A DNA stretch of 64,000 nt from Azolla caroliniana (GCA_043228905.1 JBHGNT010000014.1:14322001-14386000), one strand, 5' to 3'. Positions 1-11,490 are shown, numbered from the stretch's first letter. The notes: generated from the letters alone by a model not told the origin. Numbers and translations are program-made.

Positions 1-2686
1 TAGCGGCTTCCATGTCAGCCACGTCTTGCGCTAGCTTTTCCAGTATAGTGGGATCTGTTTGGACATTATCAGTAGTTGGGCTCGGTGGGGTGGAATCAAG
101 GTTTTGGGATTCGAAGAAATGTTACATCAAGTGTTCAAAAACTCTATTGTTGTGAACCTCAGATTTACATGCTGTTTCCAATATTTCATGGCTTTTCACA
201 TCGTTGCCTAATTCAGTACCATCTTCCAAAAGAATAGGGTGGAGCTGATTTGAAGGAGATGTGATAGCATAACTCTTACTAAACTATGGTAGTAGCTAAT
301 TAGCTACCATTGATCTAATTAGCTATTGTGTTAAACTATGGTAGTAGCTAATTAGGTACCACTTAGCTAATTAGCTACTTAGCTAAAGTATGGTAATAGA
401 AAATTAGCTACCACTTAGCTAATGAGCTATTGTACTAAACTATGGTAGTAGCTAATTAGCTAAGTGGTAGCTAATTAGCTAAAGTATGGTAGTAGCTAAT
501 TAGCTACCATTGAACTAATTAACTACATGTTAGCTAATTAGCTACTACACTACAATCATAACAGCTAAATAGTTTCCACACTTTATACGGCTTACCTAAT
601 TAGCAAAGATGTAACTAATTAGCTACACTATAGTCACAAGCAGCAATTTTACCTGTTAGTTTTCTCCACTCATCTAGGAGAGCTATACTACAATCCCACA
701 AACAGAATGCAACAATGCGATATGCATATTGAAAACAAACGATATGGTATGTGTGCTAGCATGGTTGTAGATGAACCAACATAGTAGCAGATTTGTCTTC
801 TACATGTAATCCACAAGCAATGCAACGTGCTTGAATAGTCAATATATTGTTTCCTAGTTCTCCTTCATTTGGTAAGGGAGCAAGAATGTTCAGGTCCAAT
901 TCTTGTCTGCTCCTTACCATCCCCTCCGCAAAATGTAGCTGCTTCTTAAGGCAGCTAACTACCTGTTCTTGACGGGAGTATTGTTCCTTCAACGCAACCG
1001 AGAAATTTACCGATTAATTATTCCTTAATGAGGAAGATACAACAACAAGAAACAAGAATCATTAACTTACTTGTAGCTGGTCCAAATTGTAATCAGCGAC
1101 AATATTTACAGCTAGAAGGCCCAGGTTTATTGAAAGAACCTGGATCTCTGTCAGTAGTTGAATTTTCCGCTGGGACTCTAGCGACCCCTCAATTTCAAGC
1201 TCATGTTGAGCAACTTGTTCCAGATAATGCCTCTGTAGCACATTTTCATGTACAAGTTATTTATAACATAATACATACTAGCAAAACAATAGGTACCTAA
1301 ATCTTATTTCTGATTGTTGTAACTGCCGAAGTGACTTTGCTCTCCATCGCAGCAGCCAATGTTGCTTTCTCTAAATCAGTCTTAAAAAACTCCAATGTCT
1401 CACAAGCTTCATGGAAATTTTTTATCATATAGCTAATCAATGTCTCACCTGTATCATCGACATTGGCTTTCATTGTGTGTCGGTGTGGCGTATACTTGCG
1501 AGTTTGTTGGGAGTTGGCAGTTGCATCATCAACTGCCATGCTCCAAAATCTTGCCATTTTTTGTTGCAAGCTCCCCATCTTCCAACATTTTTCTACTGAT
1601 GCCTCACCATAAATTGCCCAAGCTACCATGCACATTTCTGGGTCATGAGATTCCGTCGCTGTTTTGCAATACTCGTATGCAAAAGCTCTAGCAAATGAAA
1701 TAGACAACTCGTTGTTGACTGGGATCTCTTGATGTACTTTCTGGTGTAGTCTCATGCAGTCGTCGTATAGGTCCAGGCGTACATGCTTGAGCTTGACCGT
1801 GCCTTTCACTCTAGGCACTTTATATACTGACATCCAGTCTACATCACTAATCAATCAATCTGTTAGAATAGTAGGGTCAATACCCTCGAGCGACAGACCA
1901 TATATGTTGTGAAAGTCCTCTTTTGTCTTGCAAAATTTTGCGAAGTTCAATACTCTAGGATAGGGAGGAACAAGCCACCTGAAATAGAAAATCAGTAATC
2001 AGAATTGGTGGAAAAATAGAATTTTTTATGTGAATTTGGTGCAAAATTAAAACACTTTGAGATAATAATCTAAAATTTGTAATCTGTCTTTTTCAACATG
2101 TATCAGAAATCAACCAATTATAAAATCAGAAACCCTAATCAGAATTTGTCATGAGAATTGGTGCAAAATTACAAGACATTGCGATAGTAATCAGAAATTT
2201 GTAATTAGAAATTTGTAACCAGAAACTTGTAATCTGAAATTTGTAATCAGAAACCCTAAACCACTTAAGGGAAGCACAAACCCTAATCATCACTAAAGGC
2301 ATAAATAAACCGTAATACGAAATTTTGTCAATTAGAAACACACCTGCTGCTACACCCTCATCTTCGAGACATCCTTGTTTGGGAATCCAACGACTTCGCC
2401 CTATTCGATTTTTGGGAAAGATGAACGAGCACTAAAGTTACAGACAGTTATCAGAAAGGAAAAGAAAAAAGTTTCTTTAATATGTAACTGATACATACCT
2501 AGACGAGGATCGACTTGGTCGTGTGTTGTAGCTCTGAAGGTGCAATGTTGATCTCAGAGTTTTTGTGCTGTTGTGGGAGCTTCGTTTGCGTTCATGCTCA
2601 GAGTACTCCATCTGTTTGGAGTTCGAACTCGAACTCAGGATTATCAGGAATTTGATGACATTCAAGTCGACCTTAGATGATGGCAC
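1..2686 (-). pseudogene. Unrecognised intron-containing locus, decayed
   Basis: I do not recognise the product. Read on the minus strand, several open blocks are bounded by plausible splice sites. A first exon (about 2498-2686, Met start, Ser/Arg-rich) ends at a CTAG|GTATGT donor. A short exon (about 2344-2393) follows. A long exon (about 1297-1978) is preceded by the acceptor TTTCTATTTCAG. Further open blocks lie at about 756-1000 and 1-275. The long exon encodes a hydrophilic helical protein (RWLVPPYPRVLNFAKF near its start; a charged stretch rich in Glu, Lys and Ala near its end). It carries an in-frame TGA near 1862 and a TAG at the 3' edge that reads ATTTAG|GTACC, as if from ATTCAG|GT. 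The block at 1-275 also has one stop. No transposon domain is visible. It could be a host pseudogene, a captured gene fragment or an unknown transposon ORF. Exon phases were only partly reconciled. Confidence 0.35.
270..640. repeat. AT-rich degenerate tandem repeat (TAGCTAATTAGCTACCA-type)
   Basis: Roughly ten irregular copies of a motif built around TAGCTAATTAGCTACCA and ACTATGGTAGTAGC run through this stretch, often interleaved. GCTAATTAGC is itself palindromic, so both strands carry it. The array lies between two open blocks of the minus-strand locus and would be intronic if that model is right. Confidence 0.75.
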
Positions 2687-2810
2687 TATTCACCAAGTTC
2701 CACTGCGTAAAAAACCAAAGTTCAAATATTTGAGTATTCTCATAAATTAAATGACATGTATTTAACTAATAAAACATAAAATTTCGCAAACCATCCTTAT
2801 GATTTGCCCA

Positions 2811-3127
2811 TGTTGAGAGATCAAGCTCAACTTAGTTTACTTAGTCAACCATGTAACTTCGTAGTTACCTAGATAGAATCTAGTTAGAAGTGTTGACTAT
2901 AACAACTTAAATAGGACCTTGTACTTAAGTAGGATATTCTAGATCCTCCACTCCCAAGGTCATCTAATATAGGACTTACACGATTGTACCTATATTCTCC
3001 TCACACATGTGCACCCTTGCACATGAGATCTATATATACCTCATTGATGGTATTTTTGTATTTGATGATGATGATAATGCTAATTTATCATAGTTACTCA
3101 TCCCCCATCTTGTGTTGTTCATAAGTG

Positions 3128-3183
<56 letters not shown>

Positions 3184-3288
3184 TCTCACACACATACACA
3201 CACATATCACTTAATCTTCTACACTTAACTTAATCAAAGAATTAGGTACTAATTAACCCATACTTAATTACTTCCCTAATTATTAACA
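2811..3288 (+). repeat. Copia-1 5' LTR
   Basis: The stretch begins TGTTGAGAGATCAAGCTCAAC and ends ATTAACA, followed at once by the copia primer-binding site, so its ends are TG...CA. The first bases match the LTR starts of other copia elements here (TGTTGAGAGACAAGC at 61774 and, on the minus strand, at 33814, 36404 and 39877). A CT microsatellite lies near its 3' end (3128-3182), the usual place in this family. No 3' LTR exists because the element is truncated near 4949. Confidence 0.8.
3128..3182. repeat. (CT)n microsatellite
   Basis: About 27 uninterrupted CT units inside the copia-1 LTR. Similar CT/GA tracts lie in the gypsy, TRIM and other copia LTRs of the window. Confidence 0.95.
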
Positions 3289-3300
3289 TGGTATCAGAGC
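3289..3300 (+). other. Copia-1 primer-binding site
   Basis: TGGTATCAGAGC directly follows the LTR. This is the standard plant copia site complementary to the 3' end of initiator Met tRNA. Confidence 0.85.
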
Positions 3301-3471
3301 GTGTGGTTTAGCACATCCACTAAGCCCATTCGCCTCTTCATAATAGTGTGTTTGAGACGCTGACAACAAAATCTGGCTATCGGCTACCGTAGTGCCGCTA
3401 TGTAGCACATGTACGTGATCGAAGGAAGAAAAGTAGAAGAAGAGAAGACACTAATAAACATGAACACACAA

Positions 3472-4441
3472 ATGGGTAGCTCGCTCCCTAGTGAAAAGCT
3501 AGACTAGAGCAATTATTCATCTTGGGAGTACAAGATGACCCAATACCTCATCGGCCAAGGGTATTGGAACTACATCAACGACGCACAGGAAAATCAACCC
3601 GACTCAAAGAACGCCAACTACGCAACATGGGAGCAAATGGCGAGTCGAGTCATGTATTACTTGGAAACATGTGTCCACGATCACATGCTTAGCCATATTC
3701 GAGACGCCAAGACGCCTAAAGAAGCGTGGGCGAACTTAAAGAAAATGTTCGCCACCAACACAACCGCCCGAAAGCTTTAACTTCCACAAGAGTTGAATAA
3801 CATTTGACAAAAAGACATGTCTGTGTCGGACTACACCGCCAAGATCAAGAGCATTTGTGACTCACTTGGCTCCATCAACATAAACATCGATGAAGACGAG
3901 ATGGTTCAAGTATGCTTGGGCGGCCTCGTACAACGATTCGATCCATTAGGGACCACAATCTTGGCGAGAGAAAACCCTCCTTCATTCTTCGAACTCCAAT
4001 CAATGTTATTGGTCGAAGAGAACCACGTCTGAACCAAGACAAAGACGTCGGAAGGACAAATTCTCTTCTCAAGCTCGGACGGTGGCCGAGGACGAGGTCA
4101 CGGTGGAGGAGGTCACGGCGTTAGAAGAGGTCAATTCGACCCATCACACGAAGGGAACTCAAATCTTCACGGAAGCCATCGAGGAACCTTCGGAAGAAGG
4201 GGGAGCTTCCACGCCGAACATGGTTAGCAAATGAGGCCCACAACTTGTAATTATTGCGGCAAAGTCAGCCACTACGAGGCAGAGTGTCAGAAAAAGAGAA
4301 GTGAGTCAGCTTCAATAAGTGGACAACTCACAAACTACGCATCGAACTCTGACTACGAAAATCGTAGCGGAATGTTCATGAATCACGCATCGAATTCCGA
4401 CTACGACGATCGTAGTGAAATGTTTACAAATTAAGCCACGA
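3472..4441 (+). pseudogene. gag: Copia-1 gag (broken)
   Basis: The start ATG at 3472 leads MGSSLPSEKL, which matches the other copia gag starts here. The gag core contains YKMTQYLIGQGYWNYI, SRVMYYLETCVHDHM and TPKEAWANLKKMFA, the UBN2/DUF4219-type copia gag signature. A CCHC zinc knuckle, CNYCGKVSHYEAEC, lies near 4243-4284. After it a repeated module of about 19 residues (ASNSDYENRSGMF and variants) occurs three times. The frame is cut by several stops: TAG at 3502, TAA at 3778, TGA at 4030, TAG at 4226 and TAA at 4432. Most look like C-to-T changes of CAA, CAG or CGA codons. The gene cannot make an intact capsid protein. Confidence 0.85.
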
Positions 4442-4479
4442 ATTTCGAGTATGGCGATCGTGACGGAATGTTCGTAATG

Positions 4480-4949
4480 AGGCATAGAGTGAACTCTATG
4501 ACGGCCTCCAACTCCGCAAGAACCTCCAATTCGGAAGACGTATGGTTTGTTGATTCCGGTGCCTCACATCACATGACATCCCACAAAGAGTGGTTCAATG
4601 ACTTGCGTACACCGGATTGACTTGGCTTGATAGAGACGGGAGATGACACCACACATCCCATTCGGCACATCGGCAATGTCCCATTCGGGAAAGAAGGCGA
4701 GCAAACTTGCATCAAGAATGTCTTGCATGTGCCCACAACAACAAAGAATTTGGTCTCGGCCGGCCAAATCATGGAGCAAGGCATGCAAGTCCGCTTCCAC
4801 AACAAAGGTTGCTTCATCGAGAAAGATGGCTGACTCATAGCTAAGGGGCAGAGAGATGGTCGAATGTTTATCCTCGATTCAAACAAGGTCGAATGGTCTC
4901 AAAACCGAGACAAGCATCGAGTTGTGGCACAAAAGAATCGGCCACATAA
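4480..4949 (+). pseudogene. Copia-1 protease and start of integrase region (truncated)
   Basis: The aspartic protease motif VWFVDSGASHHMTSHKEW starts near 4540. It is followed by the conserved copia block KNVLHVPTTTKNLVSAGQI and then the pre-integrase motif LWHKRIGHIN near 4919-4949. Two TGA stops, near 4618 and 4831, interrupt it. Homology to copia stops abruptly at about 4949, where a reverse-oriented gypsy gag begins. Integrase, RT and RNase H are missing. Confidence 0.8.
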
Positions 4950-6029
4950 ACCTCTGACACTCTATTAGTACTATTAATACTATCAGACACTCCGAAGGGA
5001 ATAATTGACTCGGGTTTAATATAGGCGACAATTTGATTTACCTGTCTTCTTGGCCTATGGGGACAATTGATGGCGATATGCCCTGGTCCCCCGCAATAAA
5101 GACATAATCGATTGGCACATCGTCGTTGCTTTTCTTCTTCCGATAACGGGCCGCGTCGACGCATGGTGTCGATCTCCATCGGTGTCGGAATATTGGCTTG
5201 AGGTACATCGCGTGCAAACAGTTTAGCCATGACTGAGGAGTATGTGGGTTTCGGCCGAAAGCGTGGTATTTGTAACTGACGTTCCGAACGCCGTTCGAAA
5301 AGGCGGTTGTCGCATCAGACCGCTCGACTGATTGCCTCCGTAAGAGACTTTGGTTCCTCGGGGAAGGTTAAAAGCAAGTCTTTGACATCGTTGCGCAAGC
5401 CATAGAGAAACTACTCCATGAGGGCCTGATCATCCCAGGGGATATCTGAGACGAGTAGACGGAAATCTGCCACGTAGGCCGACGCTGGACGATCGCCTTG
5501 ACGCAATCTTCGGATCTTGTTGATCGTCGTCCTGATGCTGTCGGTATCTCCAAAGCAGGCTTTAAACTCACCAATAAAATCTTCAAAGTTATTAAGCAAG
5601 GGTGATTGTTTTTCTAGAAGTGGAGCGAACCAGGCCAAGGCTGAGCCGCTAAGTAACGTGCCTATTAGGCCGACTCGAGATGCATCAGTGGGATATCGGG
5701 AAGGATGCATCTGGATGACTAAGCGTACCTGATTAAGGAATCCCCGGAATTGCGATCGTGTTCCATCAAATTTCACAGGAATTCCAATCTTGGGCTCTTT
5801 ATGAAATCCTTGGGGACTTGATCCTTGTTGTTGCAACGCTGCTTCGAGTTGTTGTACCCGTAACGTTAACTCCCCATGTTGTTGTTGCGTTTGTTGTTTT
5901 TCGAGAGCGATTTGTTGCAGATCCCCTATCAACCGTTGGTTTTCTTTGTTCCAGGGCAACAAACTTTTCTTTTAGGCACTGTAACTCGGAGAAAACGGAT
6001 TGATATTCTTGGGCACTAACAGTAGCCAT
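4950..6029 (-). pseudogene. gag: Gypsy (chromovirus family) gag, 3'-truncated
   Basis: Read leftward from 6029 this begins MATVSAQEYQSVFSELQCLK, close to the gypsy II gag start at 44916. The Retrotrans_gag core is recognisable (KFDGTRSQFRGFLNQVRLVI; DTDSIRTTINKIRRLRQGD). A zinc knuckle, CLYCGGPGHIAINC, lies near 5055-5100. Frameshifts split it into overlapping frames (about 5799-6029, 5411-5962 and 4950-5230). The left end stops inside the gag tail (SDSINSTN) and runs straight into copia-1, so protease, pol and the 3' LTR were lost by deletion. Confidence 0.85.
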
Positions 6030-6105
6030 AGTATAGGGAAAAGGGTAGGAGGATGAGGGAGAACGACAAGTAGGCTGGAGGAAAGGAAGAAGAATTGGTT
6101 CAAAC

Positions 6106-6550
6106 TGTCAGGAATAGTACTAAACCAGAGATGGAATTAGTACTAAGAAGAGAAGTACTATTAGTACTAAGAAGACGGGACTGCGTGAGATTCCCGAGAG
6201 AGGAAGTGAGAAGAGGAGAGAGAGAGATAGCGAGGATGAGAGAGAGAGAAAGATGATGACAACAACTAATATATTATGTGAAAAGATAAGTACAAAGCGG
6301 CTAAGAGGCTTAAGACTGGCGTTGAACCAATTTGGTTCAACATAATGTCTAGTGCCTTCTTTTATAGTGTTGTCAGGAGTAATGCTGAAACTTCTAGAAT
6401 GTTCCAGAGAAATCTGGAATATACATTACTTTCTTATAATAAAACATAAATGAAAATAATATCCTATGAATTACAATGGATGGTGTGATGGTTAAGAGCT
6501 CGACCCATATACCATAAGGTCATGGGTTTGAGTCTTGCCATATCATGACA
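6106..6550 (-). repeat. 5' LTR of the reverse-oriented gypsy fragment
   Basis: On the minus strand it starts TGTCATGATATGGCAAGA (right end, 6550) and ends CCTGACA (left end, 6106), like the gypsy II LTRs at 44398 and 49643. It contains the inverted repeat GTTGAACCAA/TTGGTTCAAC at 6321-6341, a TATA-like TATAAAAGAAG just upstream, and a CT-rich stretch. The first 70 bases carry a tRNA-like box A/box B pair. Confidence 0.85.
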
Positions 6551-6734
6551 GTTATTATGAAATATATCAAATTTTATGATTTGGTATATTCAAGATCTAG
6601 AATCATCAAACTTGGAGGTATGGTATAGTCTTGAAATATTATATACTTCTACGACAAAAGCTAGAAAAAATTAGCTCAATTGAGTTGAATAATTTGAGGA
6701 AATCATCATCGATGTTGGTTATTTTATTTTATTT

Positions 6735-6852
6735 CGACGTACTCCTCAGGCGGAGTGTTTAACGTGTTAGCTGGGCCCCTGATCCGTGGACCAAGGACGA
6801 ACACTCATCGTTTACGGCATGGATTACCAGGTTATCTAATCTTGTTTGCTCC
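6735..6852 (-). pseudogene. Fragment of bacterial-type SSU rRNA, probably mitochondrial (NUMT)
   Basis: The plus strand shows the antisense of a universal SSU rRNA segment: GGCGGAGTGTTTAACG, GTTAGCTGGGCCCCTGATCC, ACACTCATCGTTTACGG, and a decayed form of the 790-loop signature (GGATTACCAGGTTATCTAAT where GGACTACCAGGGTATCTAAT is usual). Most differences from the consensus are C to T on this strand. The GGCATGG context resembles plant mitochondrial rrn18 more than plastid 16S. This is established from remembered rRNA signatures, not a search. Its size of about 118 bp excludes a functional rRNA. Confidence 0.75.
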
Positions 6853-6855
6853 TAA

Positions 6856-7000
6856 GTTGAATGCCATGGTGTTGATACCCAATGCAGTGAATACAACAGT
6901 TGGTCCGGTGTCAAATGTTTTATCATCCATTGGAAATCTAGTTGGTAATGATGATCTAGTTGCATTTACATTAAATGGATTAAGAGAAGATAATAAATAA
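6856..7000 (+). pseudogene. Copia gag-like scrap
   Basis: After the rRNA fragment the same frame reads VSNVLSSIGNLVGNDDLVAF and then TLNGLREDNK. This resembles the copia gag stretch around the conserved D-D-L-V...L-N-G-L motif. The frame ends in a stop at 7000. The open frame that seems to begin at 6755 runs through antisense rRNA and is accidental. Family assignment rests on a short motif only. Confidence 0.4.
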
Positions 7001-8130
7001 GTGGAAGTCTTTCATAACTTCTATTTATGTTAGGTTAATGAGAAGTAGGAAAATTTCCAATAGGGGTTAAAAACTTTGTTGAACACTGGAGAGAGGTGAG
7101 GTAGCTATTAAGATGGTAAAAAGGTACAGAGAGGTGAAATAGTTATTAAGAGAGTAAAAAGGTAAAGAGTTAACAAGGGTGATGTCACTAGGACCCGAAT
7201 TTAGAGCTTTTGAGTTGTAAGGAGTAAAGCCTTCAAGTCCACGTAGGACCTTAATTTAGATCATTTAAGTCTTGAGTATGAGTCATCAAGTCTTTGAGTC
7301 TTTGAGTCTCAAGACTCGAATGTAGTGGCCTTTGAGAGGGGCCCGAAGAGTAATTAAATAAACAAGTTGGTTTTTATATATTTATAATTGTGCCCTCATG
7401 AGGGAGGGGCAAGGAATGTAATTAAATAAACGAGGTAAGTTTGAATAACCTTGATCTATCCTCGGTTGTCGTCATGTATATGAAACATCAGCTTCGGCTA
7501 GCGTGGCCGGCCGGTTTGACTCCCATCACTTGAAATTTTATGCTAAGACGTTTCTTCATGTTTGGAGCTTGAAATTAGAATCTGAAAAATACCTCACAAT
7601 CCCCATGACAAAGGCTTCATGTTGACGTGATGAATTTCCCGGGAGACACTTCAGTAATTTATTTTACATCGTTTTCACCAAAATTCATTTAACTTTGTGT
7701 CTTAAGCTTGGAAAATCCGAGCTAAGAATTTTGATGCAATCCTTGTCGCAATGTCTTCGTGCCAGATATTGATAAAAGTATATGCATAAAATAAGAAATA
7801 TATATATATCTTATTAAAATTTTGTGAGCAATTGTAAATTTAAGAATGTGAAAGTACAACAAGAAAATTCTCAGCTCTGTTACATGAAGAGAACAAGAGA
7901 TAGAAGAAGGATAGAAAGAAGATAGGAGTAAACTGGCAAGATAAGTTCACGAGTAGAGTTGCATGAGAGTATCCTCAAGTTTTGGTACTACATCTCAACA
8001 AACAACGGCCACGTCGCCTTTTGTCGCCGTTTATCTCACACGCTCTCTTGATTCGCAATGCTAGCCCTCTATGGAACTCGGCAATGCTTCCGCCTTGTGT
8101 CTAACTCCCCCCCTAAACAATGAGCTCTCT
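7001..8130. other. AT-rich DNA without recognisable gene
   Basis: No coding frame with a known motif was seen. Short direct repeats occur (AGAGAGGTGAGGTAGCTATTAAGA and a near copy at about 7090-7150; several GAGTCTTTGAGTC units near 7290). On the minus strand CCTATAAAAGG near 8135-8145 could be a TATA box of a degraded LTR, but no LTR ends could be set. Confidence 0.4.
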
Positions 8131-8202
8131 TCACCCTTTTATAGGTTTAGAGAGGCTCTCTCACAAGTAAAATGAGTTCATTCATTCATTCGTCCACTAG
8201 CT

Positions 8203-8278
8203 TCCTATGATCCAAGTAGGACTTCGATCTCTCACCTCCCACTCATAACACATGCTCTTACCAATTGAGCTAAACCTT
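8203..8278 (-). repeat. tRNA-like module, probable SINE head
   Basis: Reverse complement reads GGTTTAGCTCAATTGGTAAG near 8278, an excellent pol III box A (TAGCTCAATTGG). About 50 nt later comes ATCGAAGTCCTAC, a weak box B. The segment does not fold as a convincing tRNA acceptor, so it looks like a SINE head or a tRNA pseudogene. Target duplications and a tail were not found. Confidence 0.45.
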
Positions 8279-8280
8279 TA

Positions 8281-10811
8281 TGTATGTCTTTGTATGTTTT
8301 TCTTATCATTCCACCATTTTAAAATTACTAGTTGAACTTATTTCCTCCCATGCACTTCCCACATCACGACCATGTTAGTTAATAGTATTGGGATAATCCT
8401 TTTCTATCAATTGACTTGTCATTTAATATGACCCAACTCCCTAGATGCAAGTTAGTGCTAGATAACACTTATCTAAAGTAAATGGCACATACTCCAAGAC
8501 TAAGTATATCTTAGACCACAAGTAGAGAAGATTCTTCTATTCGAATTGAGTAGTCAATCTCGTTGCCCTACTTCACTCTTTCCTAAATACATTCTATTCT
8601 ACTCATCTATTGTTTCCCATATTGACACCTCATCAACAACTACTCCTTTTAGGTGTGCACTCTAAGAATACATCTGGGGATAAACAAAAAACTTGGGGTT
8701 GATCATTGATTATATCGGACATTATTATCTACATAATTTATTTCTAAGTTTACTGACATTCTTGAGCAACATAATCATTGTGTAATCTACATACTCACAT
8801 TAAACCCTAAACCCATACCCTATTTGCTCCATTTTTTAAAAATGTGTCTTGAATTAGATTGTATATTCATGGTTCGAACTACCGTCTTGATATCATGTTA
8901 TAGGTAATCTCAACATGATTAAATGATTTTTAAAGGATAAGCATCTTATGGAAAAGGTTGAAAGTTAGCCTATATTCCACTCATAAGTTTTCGTTGTTAC
9001 ATTGTAAATGGTGTGAACCTTAGATGAACCAAGGATATAATGTACAATTGGTGCTTAGACAATAACAACCTCAAGTTCTCAAAATACTTGTAAGTTGTTG
9101 CATGTGTCCTTTTGTGTCCATGAGGAGCGAATGGAGGACATCTATGCTAAATTCTGTTTTGTATGAGGCTCACGTGGAGAATATGTGTTCGAGTAATGCT
9201 ATACACATAGAATGATGTGGTGTTTTGGAGTTGTTTTTTTTATGTTGTTTCATCTACACATTGTTTTCCTTTGACATGTAAGATGTCTTGTAAGATATGA
9301 GTTGTAAATGATTCCTTTGTACATTCTTAACTAATGGAAGTAGATGTTTTTGGAAAAGAAAAGAAAAAAGATGTTGATGGCATAACATTGCAAAGGTTAG
9401 TCGAAACATGTGTCCTTTTTAAAACTCCTGGTAGGTCTACGGTTCAAGGTTTGTGGAATTTTTTTGGTTATGTACAATGTAAATTATAGTGTATTATTAA
9501 AAGAAATAAACTAAGAACCTCAAATGTATGAAGATTTATATAATGATATTAAGGTTTCATGAATTAGAAACAAAGACCGAGAACAAGAAGATGCCTTCAA
9601 TAATGTTTGCACACATTTCCATGTCAAAGCACTTTATGCTAAACTTTAATGAGTTAAGAATGAGAATCAAGCTAATACTCTCTTTTGGAAGTTTTGATTT
9701 GATAATTTGGCATCATTAATGTGTACCCAGATTTACAGGATAAGCCTAATGAACCATTGAACTCTCTCTATGAATATACTTAAATAGCTAGCTTCATTGT
9801 GACTCATGAAGCATATTGAAAATTTGAAAGTTTAACAAAAAATTACATATATGATGAACCATTACATATATGATGATTGATGAAAGTGAATTGGCACATC
9901 ATTATCACTGTGTAAGAATCCTAAATGATTGCATGAACATTGCATATATAGAATAATGATGTCAATGTAATCGAAGTCAAACATTGCAATTGAGTCATTG
10001 ATTGTATGGGGGAAATGACGAATCATCGAATCTTTGATGATTGATAAATGTCACTTATCTCTACACAGGTCACATCAATTCTAAATGATTGTATACCTAC
10101 ATAGAAAAATGCTTGGAATGGTGTGATCTAAATTACATTGAGTTAGACCCATGACCCCTTTCGAAAACATACATAAAATTTCAATAATGTATATTTTGGT
10201 ACATTTTATGGTTTGAATTTGTCCCCCAAGATGCATGATGTATTGCAAAGTTAATGATTCATAATGTTTTTGGATGATTTCATTTTCATGAGACAAATAC
10301 ACTAATTCATAATATGTTATGCTTAGGTCCTAAAATCCTCAAACATTTTTCTCCTTTCTAACATGCATCCTAAATATAGTTCTAGGTCAAACTGTTGAAA
10401 TAGAGCGAGAAAAGAATAGAATAGATATTTTACTATCCACAAGGAAGCCAATGTTGACCTATGTGGCTGAATCTATATATCATTTTATGTGTAACTGCAT
10501 CCTAAGAAAGGGGGTTATTACATTGCAATAAAATATCTTTATGTGAAAATAATGCACACATATATGTGATCACCCTTCTAAGTTCAGATTGGAGCATGAC
10601 ACAAATTCATACTTCTCAGAAAATTGTCTTATATATTAAACATGCAAAAAGTATGTGATATTCATCATATACCAAAATTTCATTGCATACCTTGGATTTG
10701 TTCATGTTTGGTGATGATGTCATGATGCTATTTTCACATCTATGTTGTGTGAGCAAATTTGATGAAGTGTTGAAGCTCCTCGTAACCTAGGTTCATGGGG
10801 GTAATAGGGTG
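8281..10811. other. Gene-free AT-rich stretch
   Basis: Scanning all frames found only short frames (up to about 73 codons) without recognisable motifs. A telomere-like TAAACCCTAAACCCATA lies near 8803. No LTR ends, tRNA-like boxes or long inverted repeats were noticed. It may be an old transposon beyond recognition or spacer DNA. Confidence 0.45.
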
Positions 10812-11130
10812 TGGTACTTGCGGCGAAAATCTTATTGAGATTTTCCCATGCCTCCTTCGGCATCTTTGCGTTCCGAATGTAGCCTAGCATCTGATCGTGC
10901 ACACAGGACGCAAGGCAATACAAGACTCTACTTGCTCCTTGTTCCCAAACAAGAAAATCCTTGTGTGCCAATTCCGATGCTACTTCGTTTTCTCCCTGGA
11001 TGTAACTCCAGTAGCCATGCCCAAGCAGGTACTGGTGCATCTTCTATTCCCAAAATGTGTAGTTGCTTTTGTCTAACTTTTCTGTTAGAAGAGCATCACC
11101 CATTCCTTTCCCCATGTCTTTGTTCTTTCT
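10812..11130 (-). pseudogene. gag: Copia gag fragment
   Basis: The minus strand encodes KMHQYLLGHGYWSYIQGEN, SRVLYCLASCVHDQMLGYIR and MPKEAWENLNKIFAASTT. These match the gag of the copia at 62214 (KMHQYLLGHGYWSYVEGAND). The upstream part (ALLTEKLDKSNY) continues to about 11110 but is separated by an in-frame stop near 11041. Homology ends at about 10812, so everything downstream of the gag core is lost. Confidence 0.8.
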
Positions 11131-11201
11131 TTTCCGAAGCCCTATTGAAGACTCGTGTCAGCTAGGTACGTTGACTGCAGAGGATGCTTTTCAACCCTCA
11201 T

Positions 11202-11213
11202 GTTTTGATACCA
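11202..11213 (-). other. Degenerate copia primer-binding site
   Basis: GTTTTGATACCA is the reverse complement of TGGTATCAAAAC, a mutated TGGTATCAGAGC, at the expected place between LTR and gag. Confidence 0.6.
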
Positions 11214-11490
11214 TGTAAAAGATTACGCGCAGAAGTTTATGAACCCATAGTCATTCAATTATCCGGAAATTGAACGTAATAATTCGTTAACACATAACAC
11301 AAAGTACAAAGAGGAGAGAAAGAGACTGAGTGAGAGCAAATAACAAAATTCTATTGTAGAAAAGGCTCAGTACCAAATAGTGCTCAAATGCACTTTATAT
11401 ATATATATACAGGCCCATCTGATAGGGTTGTCATGAAGTACGAACATGTACTTCAATGCTCTTAAAAGAGCATCTGACACTAACTAACTA
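11214..11490 (-). repeat. Truncated copia 5' LTR
   Basis: On the minus strand the segment ends ...ATCTTTTACA next to the primer site. It shares TTAGTGT...GCTCTT..GAGCATTGAAGTAC with the LTR at 61774-62141. The TGTTGAGAG start is missing, so the right end is a deletion breakpoint near 11490. It includes a (TA)n run near 11400. Confidence 0.65.

Noticed and set aside
6755-7000. Plus-strand frame of 81 codons as a gene
   Set aside because: Its first half is antisense rRNA and its second half a copia gag scrap.
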